This document shows, piece by piece, positions 1 through 11,353 of a DNA stretch of 64,000 bases. Position numbers and translations under genes: made by a program. A model generated the notes under the pieces. That model saw only the letters and a list, made by a program, of their open reading frames with translations, made no database searches and was not told the origin of the DNA. The stretch is from contig JANHCV010000009.1 in NCBI GenBank assembly GCA_025594325.1, positions 806,001 through 870,000 on the forward strand. The letters are read 5' to 3'. This DNA comes from Blastocladiella emersonii ATCC 22665. Taxonomy: Eukaryota; Blastocladiomycota; Blastocladiomycetes; Blastocladiales; Blastocladiaceae. Positions within the stretch are counted from its first letter, which is position 1, and the number at the start of each line of letters is the position of its first letter.

Positions 1-1206
1 TGCGACCTGATCAACTCGCGTACGACCACTCAGCTTCAGCAGCAGGTCGACGAAAACGGCAACAACGTCCTCAAGGAGATCCTCAAGCAGCCCGGGCTCA
101 CGGTTATCGCGCCCGACAACCACACGCGCCACGCCTTCAACCTGCTCTACACGCGGCTCGCAGCAGCAAACCCGAACCGCATCGTGTTCTAGTTCAAGGG
201 CAACATCACGCGCCCGCGTGATAGGCGCCGCACGCGTGAACGTGTCGCTATCTGCGACAAGGACGTGTTCCGCCTTGGAGGAGAGCCAGAAACCACGACT
301 GAACTGCCGGCCATCCTCGAGCTCTTCGTCGGAATGGAGATGCGCGTCAAGACCAACCAGTGCGTAGCAAAGGGGTGCGCGAACGGTGCGGTTGGCGTCG
401 TGCACCACATCGACTGGAAGCCCGAGACCACGTTTACGCGAACCGCGTCCAACATGTACCGGCCATCCTGCGCTCCACTCAACGTGTGGATCGACCTGCC
501 CGACGCTCCTTGTGGCCCTCGCTTCCCGGGCATGCCGGCCGCGTGGCCTGACACGGTCATCCCGCTTGCCGTGGAGAAGAAGGACCTCCTGTACATGGCG
601 GGCGGTTCCCCGTCGCGAGAGCGGGTCGTCAGCACAACGGGGGATTCGCTCCCACTCTGTGTCAACAACACCAAGACCAACAGGAGCAAGTATCCTAATC
701 ATGCCGTCGCGCACATCGAGCAGTACCCGATGGTGCCAGCCTTCGCCATGATGGTCCACGGGGTTCAAGGCGTGACCAAGAACGCCATCGCCCTGGCAGC
801 TCCGCGTCCCGCGGGCATGGAGCGTCTCATCAGCGGCGCTTCCCTGTACGTGGCGTTATCGCGGCTTTGTCGCTCAAAGTACCTGTGGGTGCTTCAGCCG
901 ATCCCGAGAGCCGTGCTCAAGTCCATGAAGCCGGATCCACTCGCAGTGGCCGAGGACAACCGGCTCCAGATGCTCGACGAGCTGACCAAGACCGCTTTCG
1001 ATCAAGGTACAGCCATCGCGCCAGGCGACCCGCGCATCGCTAAACTCTTTGACGACGCGACTCTCTTCTCGCGCCAGCACGCGGCTGAGAAGATAGTCGC
1101 CAAGCGCGCGTCAGATGCTCTCAACGCAAGGTTTCGGCGATTGGCCAACAAACGTGCTGGAGGCGAGGACGGCTCACAGAACGCCAAGAAACAGAAAACA
1201 CAGTAG
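1..1206 (+). pseudogene. PIF1-like helicase C-terminal part (Helitron type), interrupted
   Basis: The frame is open from base 1 and continues upstream of the window. One in-frame TAG at 190-192 interrupts it, and the frame then runs to the TAG at 1204-1206. After the stop it reads through the late motifs of PIF1/Helitron helicases: a GMEMRVKTNQ segment (the G-M-P-V-M-L-x-x-N motif), ANGAVGVV, MMVHGVQGVTK (in place of the usual T-x-H-K-x-Q-G-x-T) and YVALSRL near the end. In such proteins this domain unwinds DNA during rolling-circle-like transposition. No REP nuclease or Walker A motif lies in the window. The TAG lies where neighbouring residues read like normal helicase sequence, so I read it as a nonsense mutation. 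A cellular PIF1 is less likely because a hairpin-bearing terminus shared with 60.9 kb follows about 130 bp downstream. Confidence 0.75.
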
Positions 1207-1319
1207 AGTATTAACCTAGTGTATTCTATCATCTAATCCATCAATAGCACGATTTCCATAGCTCGATCACCTAAATCTCCTGTGCGGGACGCACGCGACA
1301 GCACCTCCACCACTCGTGC

Positions 1320-1395
1320 ACCATACGTGGCGGGGGCTTAAGCCCTCGATTGAAAACCAAACGCGAAGCGTTTAGGTGCCTCAAGTATAATTAAT
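1320..1395 (+). repeat. Conserved hairpin-bearing terminus, copy 1
   Basis: This non-coding stretch follows the helicase remnant. It holds the palindrome GGGCTTAAGCCC (1334-1345), then a second potential hairpin AAACGC-GAA-GCGTTT, then an AT-rich tail. The reverse complement of 60895-60975 aligns with it along nearly its whole length, including the spacer between hairpin and tail. Helitron 3' ends typically carry a short hairpin before CTRR. Copy 2 has CTAA before a T at the matching place, while this copy has TATAA, so the exact end is uncertain. The rest of 1207-1554 shows nothing I can assign. Confidence 0.5.
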
Positions 1396-1554
1396 ACATC
1401 ATGCTTGCCCAGCCCGTTCGGAGCGGACGCGTCGTTCACGAGCACGAGGGCCACGTGGTGGAGGTCGAAGGAGCGTGGGACTCATCTTCCTCGCCGCTCC
1501 GCCCCGTTCGCCGCTCCCCGTTGAGCACTCCACTCCCATGTAACTGCCACCCCC

Positions 1555-3827
1555 ATGAATCGACACTCTATGCATTCTTCCGGACTCGCGGGCCTAGGCG
1601 CGCTGCCGACCGAGCTCGTTGGTTTGGTCGTTCAGCTCGCCCGCCCCAGGCTCGCGCTCTGCCTTGCGACTCGCGAGCTTTACGGATCAGCGCGCAACTC
1701 GCTGGTCAAGCGGCTTTGGCTTGATTACTTGCTTGAAGTTGGACCGTCCGAGGACGACCGGCTAACTTACGCCCAGGACGAGGCGCTACTCGTCACCGAC
1801 ATTGGTGCACTGCTGGAATCCGGAGCTGGAAATGCTGTCAATCGAATTGCACCGGGCGATCTCGACTTTGACCGTGTCACCTCGTTGTACACGATCCTCG
1901 CGGAGCGACTTGTACGCCTGGCTCGACCCGTCATCGAGTCCGAGTTTTTTCAGGAAGACGTCTTCTCCGAGGACTTGCGGGACTTGTACGTGGGCCGTGG
2001 CGAGGACGAAGTACTTTCGAGCAACGAACATCCGGTGCTTGCTCTGCTTCAACTCCTGGTCATCGTGGGATACCAGCTCGACGGCGAGTCGCTCAGCAAC
2101 TTGTTCCGCCACGTTTCGAGTCGGCTTCCCGCCGTCACGAACCTCATTTTGCCGTTCCGGGCTTATGCCTATCTCTCGCACTATTCTGCGGTCGTGTTCT
2201 GGCACGCCAACTTTGATCGCGAGCGCCAAATCGATCTCGCTGACTACCTCAGCTTTACTGCAATCATTTCGGGCAGCCCATCGTCCTTTCGCGCTATGCG
2301 GGCGTCAATCACGGACGACGGACCGTGGCTGGCCGACCTCATGAGCGAGTCGTCCTTTGCTATTTCCTTCCTCACCGCAACCAACAGCCCTGAGTGGAAG
2401 GCCTCGACTGACGACACGGCGCTGCTACTTGACTGCCTCATGCAAACAGGCTGGAAGGACTCGGATCTCTTGTTCAACGGAAAGCACCTCGTTGTGCATC
2501 TCTGCTTCAAGCCGCAGCTGCTCCAAAAGCTTTCGGCGCAAAGTCGCGAGCGCGCATTCGGCTCGGTTCGCGAAGCCGACCGCGCGTCAATCTTTTCGGA
2601 CCTCAATTCGGAGCGTGTACCGCGATCTGTCGACAACATTGCTGTCCTCGACGAGCTCAAGCTGCTCAACGTTGCAGCGTGGGGCCACATCATCTGCTGG
2701 GGTTTGCTCGACAGGAACGGTGACTTGCACGACTCGCCGTTGCTTTTTGTGGCGGCCGAACGCTTGGGGGACCGCTTCATCCCGGCCGTAGTCCAAGGTA
2801 CGTGACCTAAATCTCCTATCAGCTGCGCGAACTGACCCGCCCGGAACACCTAGCGTTTTCGGACTGTGCTCCTTCGCCAGACGGCTCGTTGCCTTTTCCC
2901 GAGCTTGCGCCTCAATCTATTATTGCATTTGCCTGTCACCTCATGGGTGAGGAGGCTGAGCTTCCGATCAAGCAATTTGCAATGTCTCTTGCCAACGTGG
3001 CTCGATGCGCTGTAAGTGGCCCACAGTGCGACGCGTCGAAACGATTTCTTGGCGCAGTTTTCTCCAGCACTAACATTTTGAGCCCACATGTCCTGCTCGG
3101 TCTTGCGGCCGCCTTTGTGACGCTGTACGACAGTGTCGCCTGCTCGGCACTCGCGTGGGTTCCAGTGGCCGTGTTCCGGCGGCCCGAATTACGTAAGCTT
3201 GCCCTCGAGTACTTCCGCGAGTCCGAAACCGTTTCGCTGTTCCTCGGCGCGATGATCCACGCACAGCTTACTTGCAGCGCTGGAAAGCACATCCTGCTAC
3301 GAAGCTTGGTCCTCGAGACGTGCGGCGAGTGCGAATTGTCAAAGCAGCGTGCCTGGGCCGATTCCGTCGCTGATCTCATTGTACTTGGGTTAAAGAACGT
3401 CATCCGCGATCTTCCGCAGTCGGCGGTGAACAAGCTGGTCAAGTTTTTGAACACGACCAAGGACCTGACGCATTTCGCGCCGTCCACTGATTGTTTCTCG
3501 CTGTGCCAGCCCGTTGAATATCCCCACCGCGAGCTACTCCAGATGCTCATTGACGCCGACTTGGACGGCCTCATTGACAGGCTGACGTTCCGTGCCGCGT
3601 CGGTCTCGCTTCCAATCGCGTTTTGGCGAGCCGTCCCTGGCGGTGCGCTTGATGGAGTGAAGGACGCCAAGTGGATCGCACGGTCGGTGCTGGGCGCTGA
3701 CCGCAACGGAATCGTCACAGCCATCGGGCCGCGCGAGACCATTCGTGAGCTTCAGCGTGTCGCCCCCGAGACCATGGCGTCCGACGAGTACAAGGATGCC
3801 GTTCTCGCGCTCATCCATGGTAGCTGA
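1555..3827 (+). CDS. Family-A protein A1 (F-box-like N-terminus, GALDGV C-terminus), two exons
   Basis: The function is unknown; the gene belongs to the paralogous family that dominates the left half of the window. Exon 1 is 1555-2797, the intron 2798-2880 (83 nt, GTACGT...CCAG, phase 1) and exon 2 2881-3827, giving about 729 aa. The intron choice is forced by frame, because a nearer AG at 2821-2822 would shift exon 2. The N-terminus (residues 13-55, LPTELVGLVVQLARPR...) resembles an F-box helix set ending in a conserved K-R-x-W. The middle is helical. A CGEC pair followed by KQRAW lies in exon 2, and the C-terminus has FWRAVPGGALDGVKDAKW. F-box proteins usually recruit substrates to SCF ubiquitin ligases, but that role here is only inferred from a weak resemblance. 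This is the only family-A copy on the plus strand. Confidence 0.72.
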
Positions 3828-3933
3828 AGTCGCTCCTTTGACTTTGATTCTCCATGTCAATGAAGTCGCTCCTTTGACTTTGATTCTCCATGTCAATGAA
3901 GTCGCTCCTTTGACTTTGATTCTCCATGTCAAT
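3826..3933 (+). repeat. Three perfect tandem copies of a 36-bp unit
   Basis: Units lie at 3826-3861, 3862-3897 and 3898-3933 and are identical, so the expansion is recent. The first unit begins inside the TGA stop codon of gene A1 (3825-3827), so the array forms the start of its 3' untranslated region. Confidence 0.95.
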
Positions 3934-4363
3934 GTAAGCCTCAGGGTAAGTGTCAATTTGATTTGAACTCTACACCGCTTTCTGTTTCTGAGGTTTGAAA
4001 ACGATTAATGCCTTGACAAGGCGCGTCGTTCAAGCGCACGTGCAGCTCTTGTCCAGCCCCAGCAAGCCTGCCGAAAGCTTCAGCTTGTGCGTTGTCGGAA
4101 CTGCTCATTCACGCCATGCGGACAGTGGACAACGATTGAGTTGAGGTGCCCCTCGACCGGCAAAAGCTCGTTTTGGGCGAGATTAAAATCGAGGCTACTA
4201 GCTGCCACATTGGTAACGCACCAGCGTGAGCGAGGTGCGAGTGGAGGGGAGAGTCGCGAGCGTCTCCGTGTGATCAGATCAGTGTGGCGCATCGCGTCCC
4301 ATCAGTCGGTTTTCCTCCACTCGCTGACCGCACTCAACGTAACTGAACGAAACCAGGCTCGCC
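3934..4363. other. Intergenic, no gene seen
   Basis: About 430 bp between the A1 repeat array and the convergent LRR remnant. Only short unsupported open frames are present, and I see no RNA gene or obvious repeat. Confidence 0.6.
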
Positions 4364-6183
4364 TTAAACAAGGCCCGCCAATAAAATCATAATCATAATC
4401 GCAATCGTCAAATTAAATAAATCGCGTGGCCTCCAAGAAACGTTGGGACCCTCGTAATTGACCCGGACCACCCGCGCCCGCCCCGCCGCGCGGATCGCCT
4501 CCGCGCCTTGCTGCGTCATAAACGAAAAGCTCAAGTCTAGATCATGCAGCTTATCCTGTAACTGCTCTACGATGAGCACCGCGGTCGCATTCGAAATTCG
4601 GTTGTACTGTAAACTGAGCTGCCACAGCGATGCTGGAAACGTGGGCACAAGTTCGCGCATCATGTCGTCGTCGATGCGTGCATTGTCGAGCCGTAGCACC
4701 CTGAGCTGGCGCAGCAGGTTTGCGGCTACAACTCGCACGTCACTCGGTGCAAAAATGGCGTGCAGAAGGACGAGGGTGCGCAGAGAACGCGGAAGATGCT
4801 GCGCCAGGTCACTCAACGGGAACCCGCCGGCTTGTTCGCCGCGAAGCGTTAGGGACTCAAGTGTACTCGGGACCGCGTGGATCAGGGCAGTGCATGCGTC
4901 TGCATCAAGGTGAGGGACTTGGAGAGTCAAGGACTTGAGAGTCGGCGGAAGCTTGGAGACTAGGAGCTGAGCTTCTCCGCGAGCAACGGGAACATGCTCC
5001 AACGAGCGTCGCAGCTGCAGGAAATCTGGCGTGACTGTGCAGCGCTCCAGGTCATGGCAGTTAGTGCTCAGGCGAAGCAATGCGGGCGGGAGCGCGAAAG
5101 TAAAAGGCGAGTAGTCTGGATCTGTGCCGATCTGACTGTGCGTCAAAGTCAGCTGCTCGATCGAAGGGGGAAGATTTTGGCAAAGCAGGCTCAACCCGAT
5201 GCCCGACACTACGTTGCTGCCGATCGTGAGGCAGACGAGCCGTTGCGGAATTAACGGGGCCAGCAAGGCTAGTTCGGCATCATACAGACCAGCGACATCA
5301 CAATCGAGCGAGACGAGACTAGGCGGCAGCCGGCGAAAGAGCTCAACGGCGACTGCAATGGACATGTAGCTCGAAAGCAGCGTGAGATGCGTGAGATTTG
5401 GCGGTCACACAAAGCCGTCGAGCCGGTTACCAACATTGGGCGTATGCCAGAATTATGCGTTCGTGAGCTCGAAGCTTGTCATTGTGGCTGGGAATCGCAG
5501 TGCGCCAAAGCGAGCAAGATCGATAGTGCAGGATTGCAAGGTGAGCGAGACCAGGTTTGGGACAGGACTATCCATGGCCTTGTTCAACGCCTGGATTCCA
5601 GCAAGGCTGAGCGGTTCACGTTTGAACGTCCCTTCGGTCACCATGCCGCATTCGATCCCTGCTGCGGCGGCATGGATCCCCGTGTCCGTCGTCCGTGGTG
5701 CAAACTAACGCGTGCGGATTAGTGAGATCACGGTGAACTGCTTCAAAACCAACAACGACTCGTACCGCTTTGATGCCAGTGGCCCCAAAATGCCGCGCGT
5801 CCGCTCGAAATCCGAGCGCCGCGGCCACGGAGTCGCCCATGCCGGTCGGAATCATGTCAGCCGTCAGCACGCTTAAGTCCCGCCAACTTTCAAACAAAGG
5901 GAGTTGGTACGGCAGGATAGTGGCGTAACGGGCACCACGCGTGAACCCGGGCGGACAGCGCAGGGCGACGAGGATGTCAAGAAACTGAAGCTCAAAGTTG
6001 CCATACGCCCCTCGCACCATTCATGAGAAGCGGTGCTAGCGCGCGACGCAGCACGGCGCGATGGACGCGGAAAGGCTTCGCACGGGCAGGACGCGCGAGT
6101 GCTGCACGAGGCCGTCGATGTCGTAGTGGTCATGGTCGCGAACGGCGCGGACGAGGATGTCTTCAATGATGCTGTGGACTTTC
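4364..6183 (-). pseudogene. Leucine-rich-repeat (RNI-like) protein gene, degenerate
   Basis: The intact piece is a 333-aa frame at 4364-5365. It has repeated leucine-rich units of the LPPSL-x-x-L-x-L type and ends in a hydrophobic stretch (LFNLTIAIMIMILLAGLV). Further LRR-like coding lies upstream in other frames at 5453-5644 and 5616-6020. A possible N-terminus starts at 6183 (MKVHSIIEDILVRAVRDHD...) and resembles the start of the LRR remnant at 63540. In-frame stops near 5400, 5453 and 6036 separate the pieces, and I found no GTACG intron that repairs all of them. It is therefore probably a pseudogene, although the 333-aa frame has its own ATG and could still be expressed. Such proteins are normally protein-binding scaffolds. 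Confidence 0.6.
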
Positions 6184-6431
6184 ATTTGGATAGCATTCAA
6201 GCCTAGCTGTAGCTGTTGGAAGGGCGAGGGGAACCAGCGACCTGGTGGTGGTGGTCTGAGCTTCGAGTGCATGCAAGACCTTCATGACCCTTGTACTTTT
6301 GCACTTGAGCTGTCCAGCTCGCGAATGCGCATCCACTCTGCCATCAAATAGCCTGAATGAATTGTCGACATCCAGTTCATGAGCGAGAATAGTTGCAAGT
6401 ATATATGCGTCACACGCGGCTCCCTTACCCA

Positions 6432-8459
6432 TTACACGACGAACCACTGGGTCTTGACCAGCTCCACGAGCTCCGCGAGGACCGCCTCGCCAGCGGCCTT
6501 GAGCGCGGCAATCTTCTGCGGCGCGGGCACCGCGTCGTCGCCGGCCCACGCCGTAGGCTGGGCGCTGTACCACTTGACCTTGGGCTCGGTGCCGGACGTG
6601 CGCAGCGTGAGGGTGCAGTCGAACAGCTTGACGTTCGCGTCGGCGGCCTTGGCCTTGAGGTGGTCGGGCGGCGTGAAGGTGAAGGTGATCATGTGCGAGC
6701 CGCGCGACGTGGGGAGGAGCGGGCGGTGGTCGGCCGTGGTCGAGTCCCAGCCGGCCGTCACGTCGCGGACGGCGGCGACGGCAAAGTCGCCGATGCGAGT
6801 CGGGTACGCGGGCGCGGGCTCGGCGCCGGCCAGGACGCGCGACCAGTCCTCGTTGGCGGCGAGCGCGGCCGCGGGGCGGATCTTGGCGAACATGGCGTCG
6901 ACGCGGGTCTTGTCGTGCTCGATGATGTACGCGTCGTTGGCGGCGAAGTAGCCGTACTTGACGTACAGGTGCTCGAGCCACTGGTACAGAGTGCCCGGGT
7001 GGGTCGCGTCCTCGGCGTGCGCGGCGGCGAGCCAGTGCGCGAGCTCGGCGAGGCAGACACCGGCCGAGACGCCGTCCTTGTCCTTGACGAGGGTGCCGCA
7101 CATGAACCCGATGGCCTGCTCGTAGGCGAACATGATGTGGTCGGCGCGGCCATCGGCGACCATGGCCATGGCGCGGTTGCCGAGCCACTTGAAGCCCGTC
7201 AGCGTCTCCTCGAAGGCGAGGCCCTCGATCTCGGCAAACTGCTTGATGAGCATCGACGAGACCGTGGTGGTCAGGCACGCGAGCTTGGCGCCCGGGTGCT
7301 TGGCGCGGAACCCGTGCAGCAGGAACGCCGCGAGCATGATGCCGATCTCGTTGCCCGAGAACACGTACCACCCCTGGTTCTCGGTGGCGGAAGCGAGGCG
7401 CTCGGCGACGGCGAGACGGTCGGCGTCCGGGTCGTTGGCGAGAATCACCGAGCAGTTGTGCGCGTCGGCGGCGGCCATGGCGAGGGCGAGCGCGCCCTTG
7501 CCCTCCTCGGGGTTCGGGAACTCGACGGTCGGGAAGGCCGGGTCCGGGTGGACCTGCTCGGGGGTGACGAAGAAGGGCGGGAGGCCGGCGTGGTCAAACG
7601 CGCGGCGGATGAAGGGCAGGCCGACGCCGTGCATGGCCGTGTAGCAGATGCGCACGAGCGTGGGCGAGTCCTCGGGGCGGCGCGTCACGGTCAGGGCGAG
7701 GTCGCGCACCTCGTCCATGTACGCGGCGACCATGCGCGCGGTCGGGTCCTCGACGAGCGGGCTGCCCTCGGCGAGCATACGGTCGACGAGCGACTCGTCC
7801 CAGACCCACGGGTCGAGGTTGTCGAGGATGGCGGCGGCGATGCCGGCGTCGACGGGCGGGATGATCTGGCTGCCGTTGGCCCAGTACAGCTTGTAGCCGT
7901 TGTCGGTCTTGGGGTTGTGCGAGGCGGTGATCATGATGCCGCAGCTGGCGCCGAGGTGGGTGATGCCGAAGGGGACCATGGGGGTGTGGACCAGGTTCGG
8001 GTAGAAGTAGACCTTGATGCCCTTGTGCAGGAACACGGCGGCGGTCAGGCGCGCGAAGCGGGCCGACGACAGGCTGCCGAAGGCGCGGTGGTCGTGGCCG
8101 AGCACGACGCTGCACTTGGTCGCGTCGCCGCCGTGCTGCGCGAGCAGGTACGCGACGAGGCCCTGCGTCGCCTGGATCACGGTCAGGTCGTTCATGCGCG
8201 AGAAGCCCGCCTCCATGCGCGCGCGAAGACCCGCCGTCCCGAACTCGATGCGCGACCCGAGCCGCGCCGTCAGCTCGGCCACGTCGTCCTTGGCGACGAG
8301 CGCCTCGATCTCCTTGCGCGTCGCCGGGTTCTAGAGGCACGGGAGGCGAGGGTGTGGCGTCAGCGACTTGGGCTCGTCGAGTGAGGGGCCTTGCAAGCGA
8401 GCACGGACGCGATCGAGGAGTAGCCACTCCTTGGCGAGAGCGTGGACGTCAGCAGTCAT
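6432..8459 (-). CDS. PRM15: Phosphopentomutase / phosphoglucomutase-2 family (alpha-D-phosphohexomutase)
   Basis: This enzyme moves phosphate between C1 and C5 of ribose (or C1 and C6 of glucose), linking nucleoside breakdown to the pentose phosphate pathway in the cytosol. The catalytic phosphoserine loop reads TASHNPKTDNGYK, the metal loop DPDADR, the sugar-binding loop is in the GFKWLG region, and the C-terminal phosphate loop is RTSGTEPKVKWY. Exon 1 (8409-8459) encodes 17 residues. An intron at 8331-8408 (78 nt) ends CTCTAG, and exon 2 starts NPATRKEIEALV, as expected for the family. The total is about 650 aa, slightly above the usual 580-620. The donor GTCCGT is unlike the usual GTACG of this window but restores the N-terminus in frame. 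The gene is divergent from gene B1, with 226 bp between start codons. Confidence 0.92.
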
Positions 8460-8533
8460 GTTGATCCGTTTAGAGCAAAAGCTTTTGCAAGGGGAGCGGG
8501 AGAGAGGGATGGGCGCGGGGGTTAAGGCTCGAG

Positions 8534-8540
8534 CTTTATA
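8534..8540 (-). promoter_or_regulatory. TATA box of the phosphopentomutase gene
   Basis: TATAAAG on the minus strand, 75 nt before the ATG at 8459. Confidence 0.5.
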
Positions 8541-8625
8541 CCGGCGGGCGCCGACGCAAAAACGCAACACCGTGGCGCGGCGCCCAGCCACCCGTCACGT
8601 GGCGCAGAACCTTCCGCGACGCGCG

Positions 8626-8651
8626 ACGCGTTTCCCGTCATCGTGACGCGT
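8626..8651 (+). promoter_or_regulatory. Paired ACGCGT elements upstream of gene B1
   Basis: Two ACGCGT hexamers at 8626-8631 and 8646-8651, 20 bp apart, 35 bp before the B1 ATG. The same pair with the same 20-bp spacing precedes B2. ACGCGT is the MluI cell-cycle box bound by MBF-type factors in fungi. Binding here is inferred. Confidence 0.45.
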
Positions 8652-8685
8652 TTTTACGCTCTTCCCACTCAACCCGCCGACTGAA

Positions 8686-11095
8686 ATGCAACGCATAGAA
8701 AATCCAATGCAGCGCCACGACTCGGCGCATTCCATCAGCAACGGCAGCGCGTGCGCGCCGCCGTCCCTGGCCGACCTGCCGTTCGAAGTTCTCGGACCGC
8801 TCGTCAAGCTCGCACAACCGCGCCAGATTCTTTGTACGGCTTCGCGCGAAATCTACGAAATCACGCTCGATACGCACGTCAAGCGCGTCTGGGCGCACAC
8901 GCAACTGTGGTCCGCTGTCTGCCGCTTGAGCCAGCCCTACACGGGACCGTGCTCAATAGTGCCCAGCATCGCTTTCCTCTGCGGCATTCATGGACTCGAT
9001 GGCATCAAACAGCACCGTGGCCTTCTCTACCCGCTCTTCTCGGCTCACCTGCTCGACCGCGTGCAGCACGACCTGCGCGCCTGCGCTCAGGATCCCGGCG
9101 AACTGGCGCTTCGCGCGCGCTTCTTTTACCGGGAACAAGAGTCTGATGACGATTCTTGCGGACATAACTTCATACTCATCGCTGGTTGCCTGCGCTCGCC
9201 CATCTACTCGCAGATCCACCTCCTCGTCACCGCTTTCTTCGACATCGACTGCTCAAACGTGGCCGAGCTCATTCTCGAGGAAACCCACCGCCGTGCCCCG
9301 GCACTCCTGTCGATCGAGTCCGACGACTGGCTCTTCCGCCACCCGCCGCTCGACGGTTGGCCTGTGGAGGATCGCATCCGTTTTCCCAAGCCTATCTCGC
9401 TCTTCGACTACCTCGGCTTCATTTCGCTGTTCAAGTGGAACATGGCTGGCATCCGCATCCTCCTCAAGAGCCAGTACCGGTCTTACCTTTCTCCGTCGGC
9501 ACTCAAACCGGATCACGCTCGGTTCACGCTTCCGGCCATGGACGAGGCGGCGCTTGATGTGCACGACTACGTAACGGATCGCCTCGTGACATCTGCTCGT
9601 GGCGTGAGCCGCGATCGTTTGTCTTGCGGCTTCACCTGGCTCGTTGCCTGCGCTGCGACTCCCGTCTTGGACTTGATCGACCTGAGCAAGCTCTTGTCCG
9701 CTACATTTTCCCTGCCGTTGCAGATCGAGTTCCTGTTGCACTATCCCGATGAGATCCTCGGCCGTACCGGACCCAGTGCCCGCGCCCTGCTCATTTTCCT
9801 TCACTTCTACGACCCGAAGGAGCCGAAGCCGAACACTATCGGATTGGTTGAGGGCCGCGGGCCGCTCCTTACGGGTTACTGGGTGAAGGCGATTCGCTTT
9901 GCGCTCAAGTCCAAGTGCGATTTAAACGTGATGGTGCAGTCGCGAGACTTTGCGCGTCTCGCACCTCCCCTGCGCGATCTTCTTGTTGCATGTACGCCTC
10001 AATCTGTGGACTCGAACCATGTTGTTCTGAAGCTAACCCATCGTTCCCTCTCCGATCCTAGGCTTCCAGCGCTTCGTCGAGTGCCCATACAACAGCTTCG
10101 AGCACGCACGCGACATCTTCCTCTACGCGATCAAGCGCTTCCCGGACCTCGTGGATCGTCTCGCCGAGGCCATCTCACTCGATCAACTCACCACCGGCGT
10201 GGAATGGAAACCAACGGCGTGCGCACTCTCGCCCATCTTCGACAAGAACCGCGCCGCCGTCTCCATCTGGAGCGCGTGGGACATGTTCTGCTTCGGCACC
10301 GCTCTTCAGCGCCGGCTCGGCCCCGCGACGCCGACCGAGCACTTTATCGTCCCCTCGTGGCTCCTCGTCGTCGTACTGCGCCACCCGGCCACGCGTGACG
10401 CCGCGCTCGCGCTGATCCGCACTTCGAGCACCGCGGCCATGTACCTGTCCGCCATGGTCACGGCGCAGTGCAAGCTCGGCTGCGGTCCGGGCCGCGTCAC
10501 GGCCCCGCCGGGCACCACCGGCATCTGCAGCGCGTGGCATCTCAACTCGCAGCCCGTATGGTTCTCGATTATGTGCGAACTCCTCTCGTTGCTCATCGAA
10601 AACAGCGGCGGCACGTCGCCCGTCCACAAGCTGCACCCGACTGCGCGCACCGCGCTCGCGAACTTCATGACCTGGGTCTTCCGTCCGGTCCCCGCGTGGC
10701 TCACTGGCGACGTCGGTGGCCCCATCCAGTGCACCGCGGCGCACCCGCGGATCGAGTTTCCGACCCGCGAGCTCGTCCGGCTGCTCGCCGGCGTGGATGC
10801 GGCCGGGGTCCTCGAGGTGGTCCCCGCCGACGCCGTCGCGGCTATCCAGGACGGGTTCTGGTACGAGGTGCCGGACGGTGCGCTTGACGGGGTCCGCGAC
10901 GCGGCGTGGTTCGCTCGCGTGGCCGCGCCGATGATCGTCAAGGGCGCGGAGGAGGAGCTTGCGCAGTTGACGCGCGTTGCGCCGCTCACGACCGCCACGT
11001 CCGAGTACGCCGAAGAGGCGACACGGCTCGCGTTCGAGATGCGCAGGAAGGGGACTGGGTACTGGGGGTGTGGGACCGGCCGGTACAAGTGTTGA
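8686..11095 (+). CDS. Family-B protein B1 (F-box-like N-terminus, GALDGV C-terminus), two exons
   Basis: The function is unknown. Exon 1 is 8686-9991, the intron 9992-10061 (70 nt, GTACGC...CTAG, phase 1) and exon 2 10062-11095, giving about 779 aa. Residues 25-70 (LADLPFEVLGPLVKLAQPR...KRVW) form the F-box-like start. The exon-2 half has a Cys/His-rich patch (QCKLGCGPG, then CSAWH) and the C-terminal WYEVPDGALDGVRDAAWFAR, ending GRYKC. The protein is collinear with B2, and similarity to B2 extends into both flanks, so the two arose by segmental duplication. It shares intron position and phase plus the C-terminal signature with family A, so A and B are diverged branches of one family. No lesion is seen. 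Confidence 0.75.
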
Positions 11096-11110
11096 GGAAG
11101 GGGTAGAGGG

Positions 11111-11240
11111 GACTATTGCACACTCGTATACAAGTCGTTCACTTTGCACGCGCGTTCTCGTCCGAGGGGCTCAAGGGCGGAAGCGTGATAACAATGTCTC
11201 ACGGTCACATGATATCCAAACGCGTCCCTCGAGACGCATG
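11111..11240 (+). repeat. 3' flank of B1, duplicated at 17308-17430
   Basis: The two stretches share GACTATTGCACACTCG at the start, then a divergent middle, then a nearly identical block around CACGGTCACATGATATCC. This shows that the B1/B2 duplication unit extended beyond the stop codon. Confidence 0.75.
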
Positions 11241-11353
11241 GTTTTGCCGGAGATGCTTGAGTAGCGCAGCGATACATGCACGACTGACGAATTACCGGTA
11301 CGAAGCAAAAACTAAACTATTAACTATTAAACTAACATAATCGCCCGAGATCA

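Noticed and set aside
190-192. TAG (and TGA) read as sense codons, i.e. an altered genetic code or selenocysteine
   Set aside because: TAG terminates well-modelled genes here (for example MRX11, gag), and TGA ends B1, GTR1 and the USP gene. The internal cases are confined to repeats or otherwise damaged genes, and no SECIS-like structure was noticed.
2798-2822. 25-nt intron in A1
   Set aside because: Puts exon 2 out of frame. The 83-nt alternative ending at 2880 keeps frame and matches the intron phase of all paralogs.
6393-8384. 663-codon open frame on the plus strand
   Set aside because: Antisense shadow of the phosphopentomutase gene: charged/Val-Gly-Arg composition typical of GC3-rich genes, with no domain.
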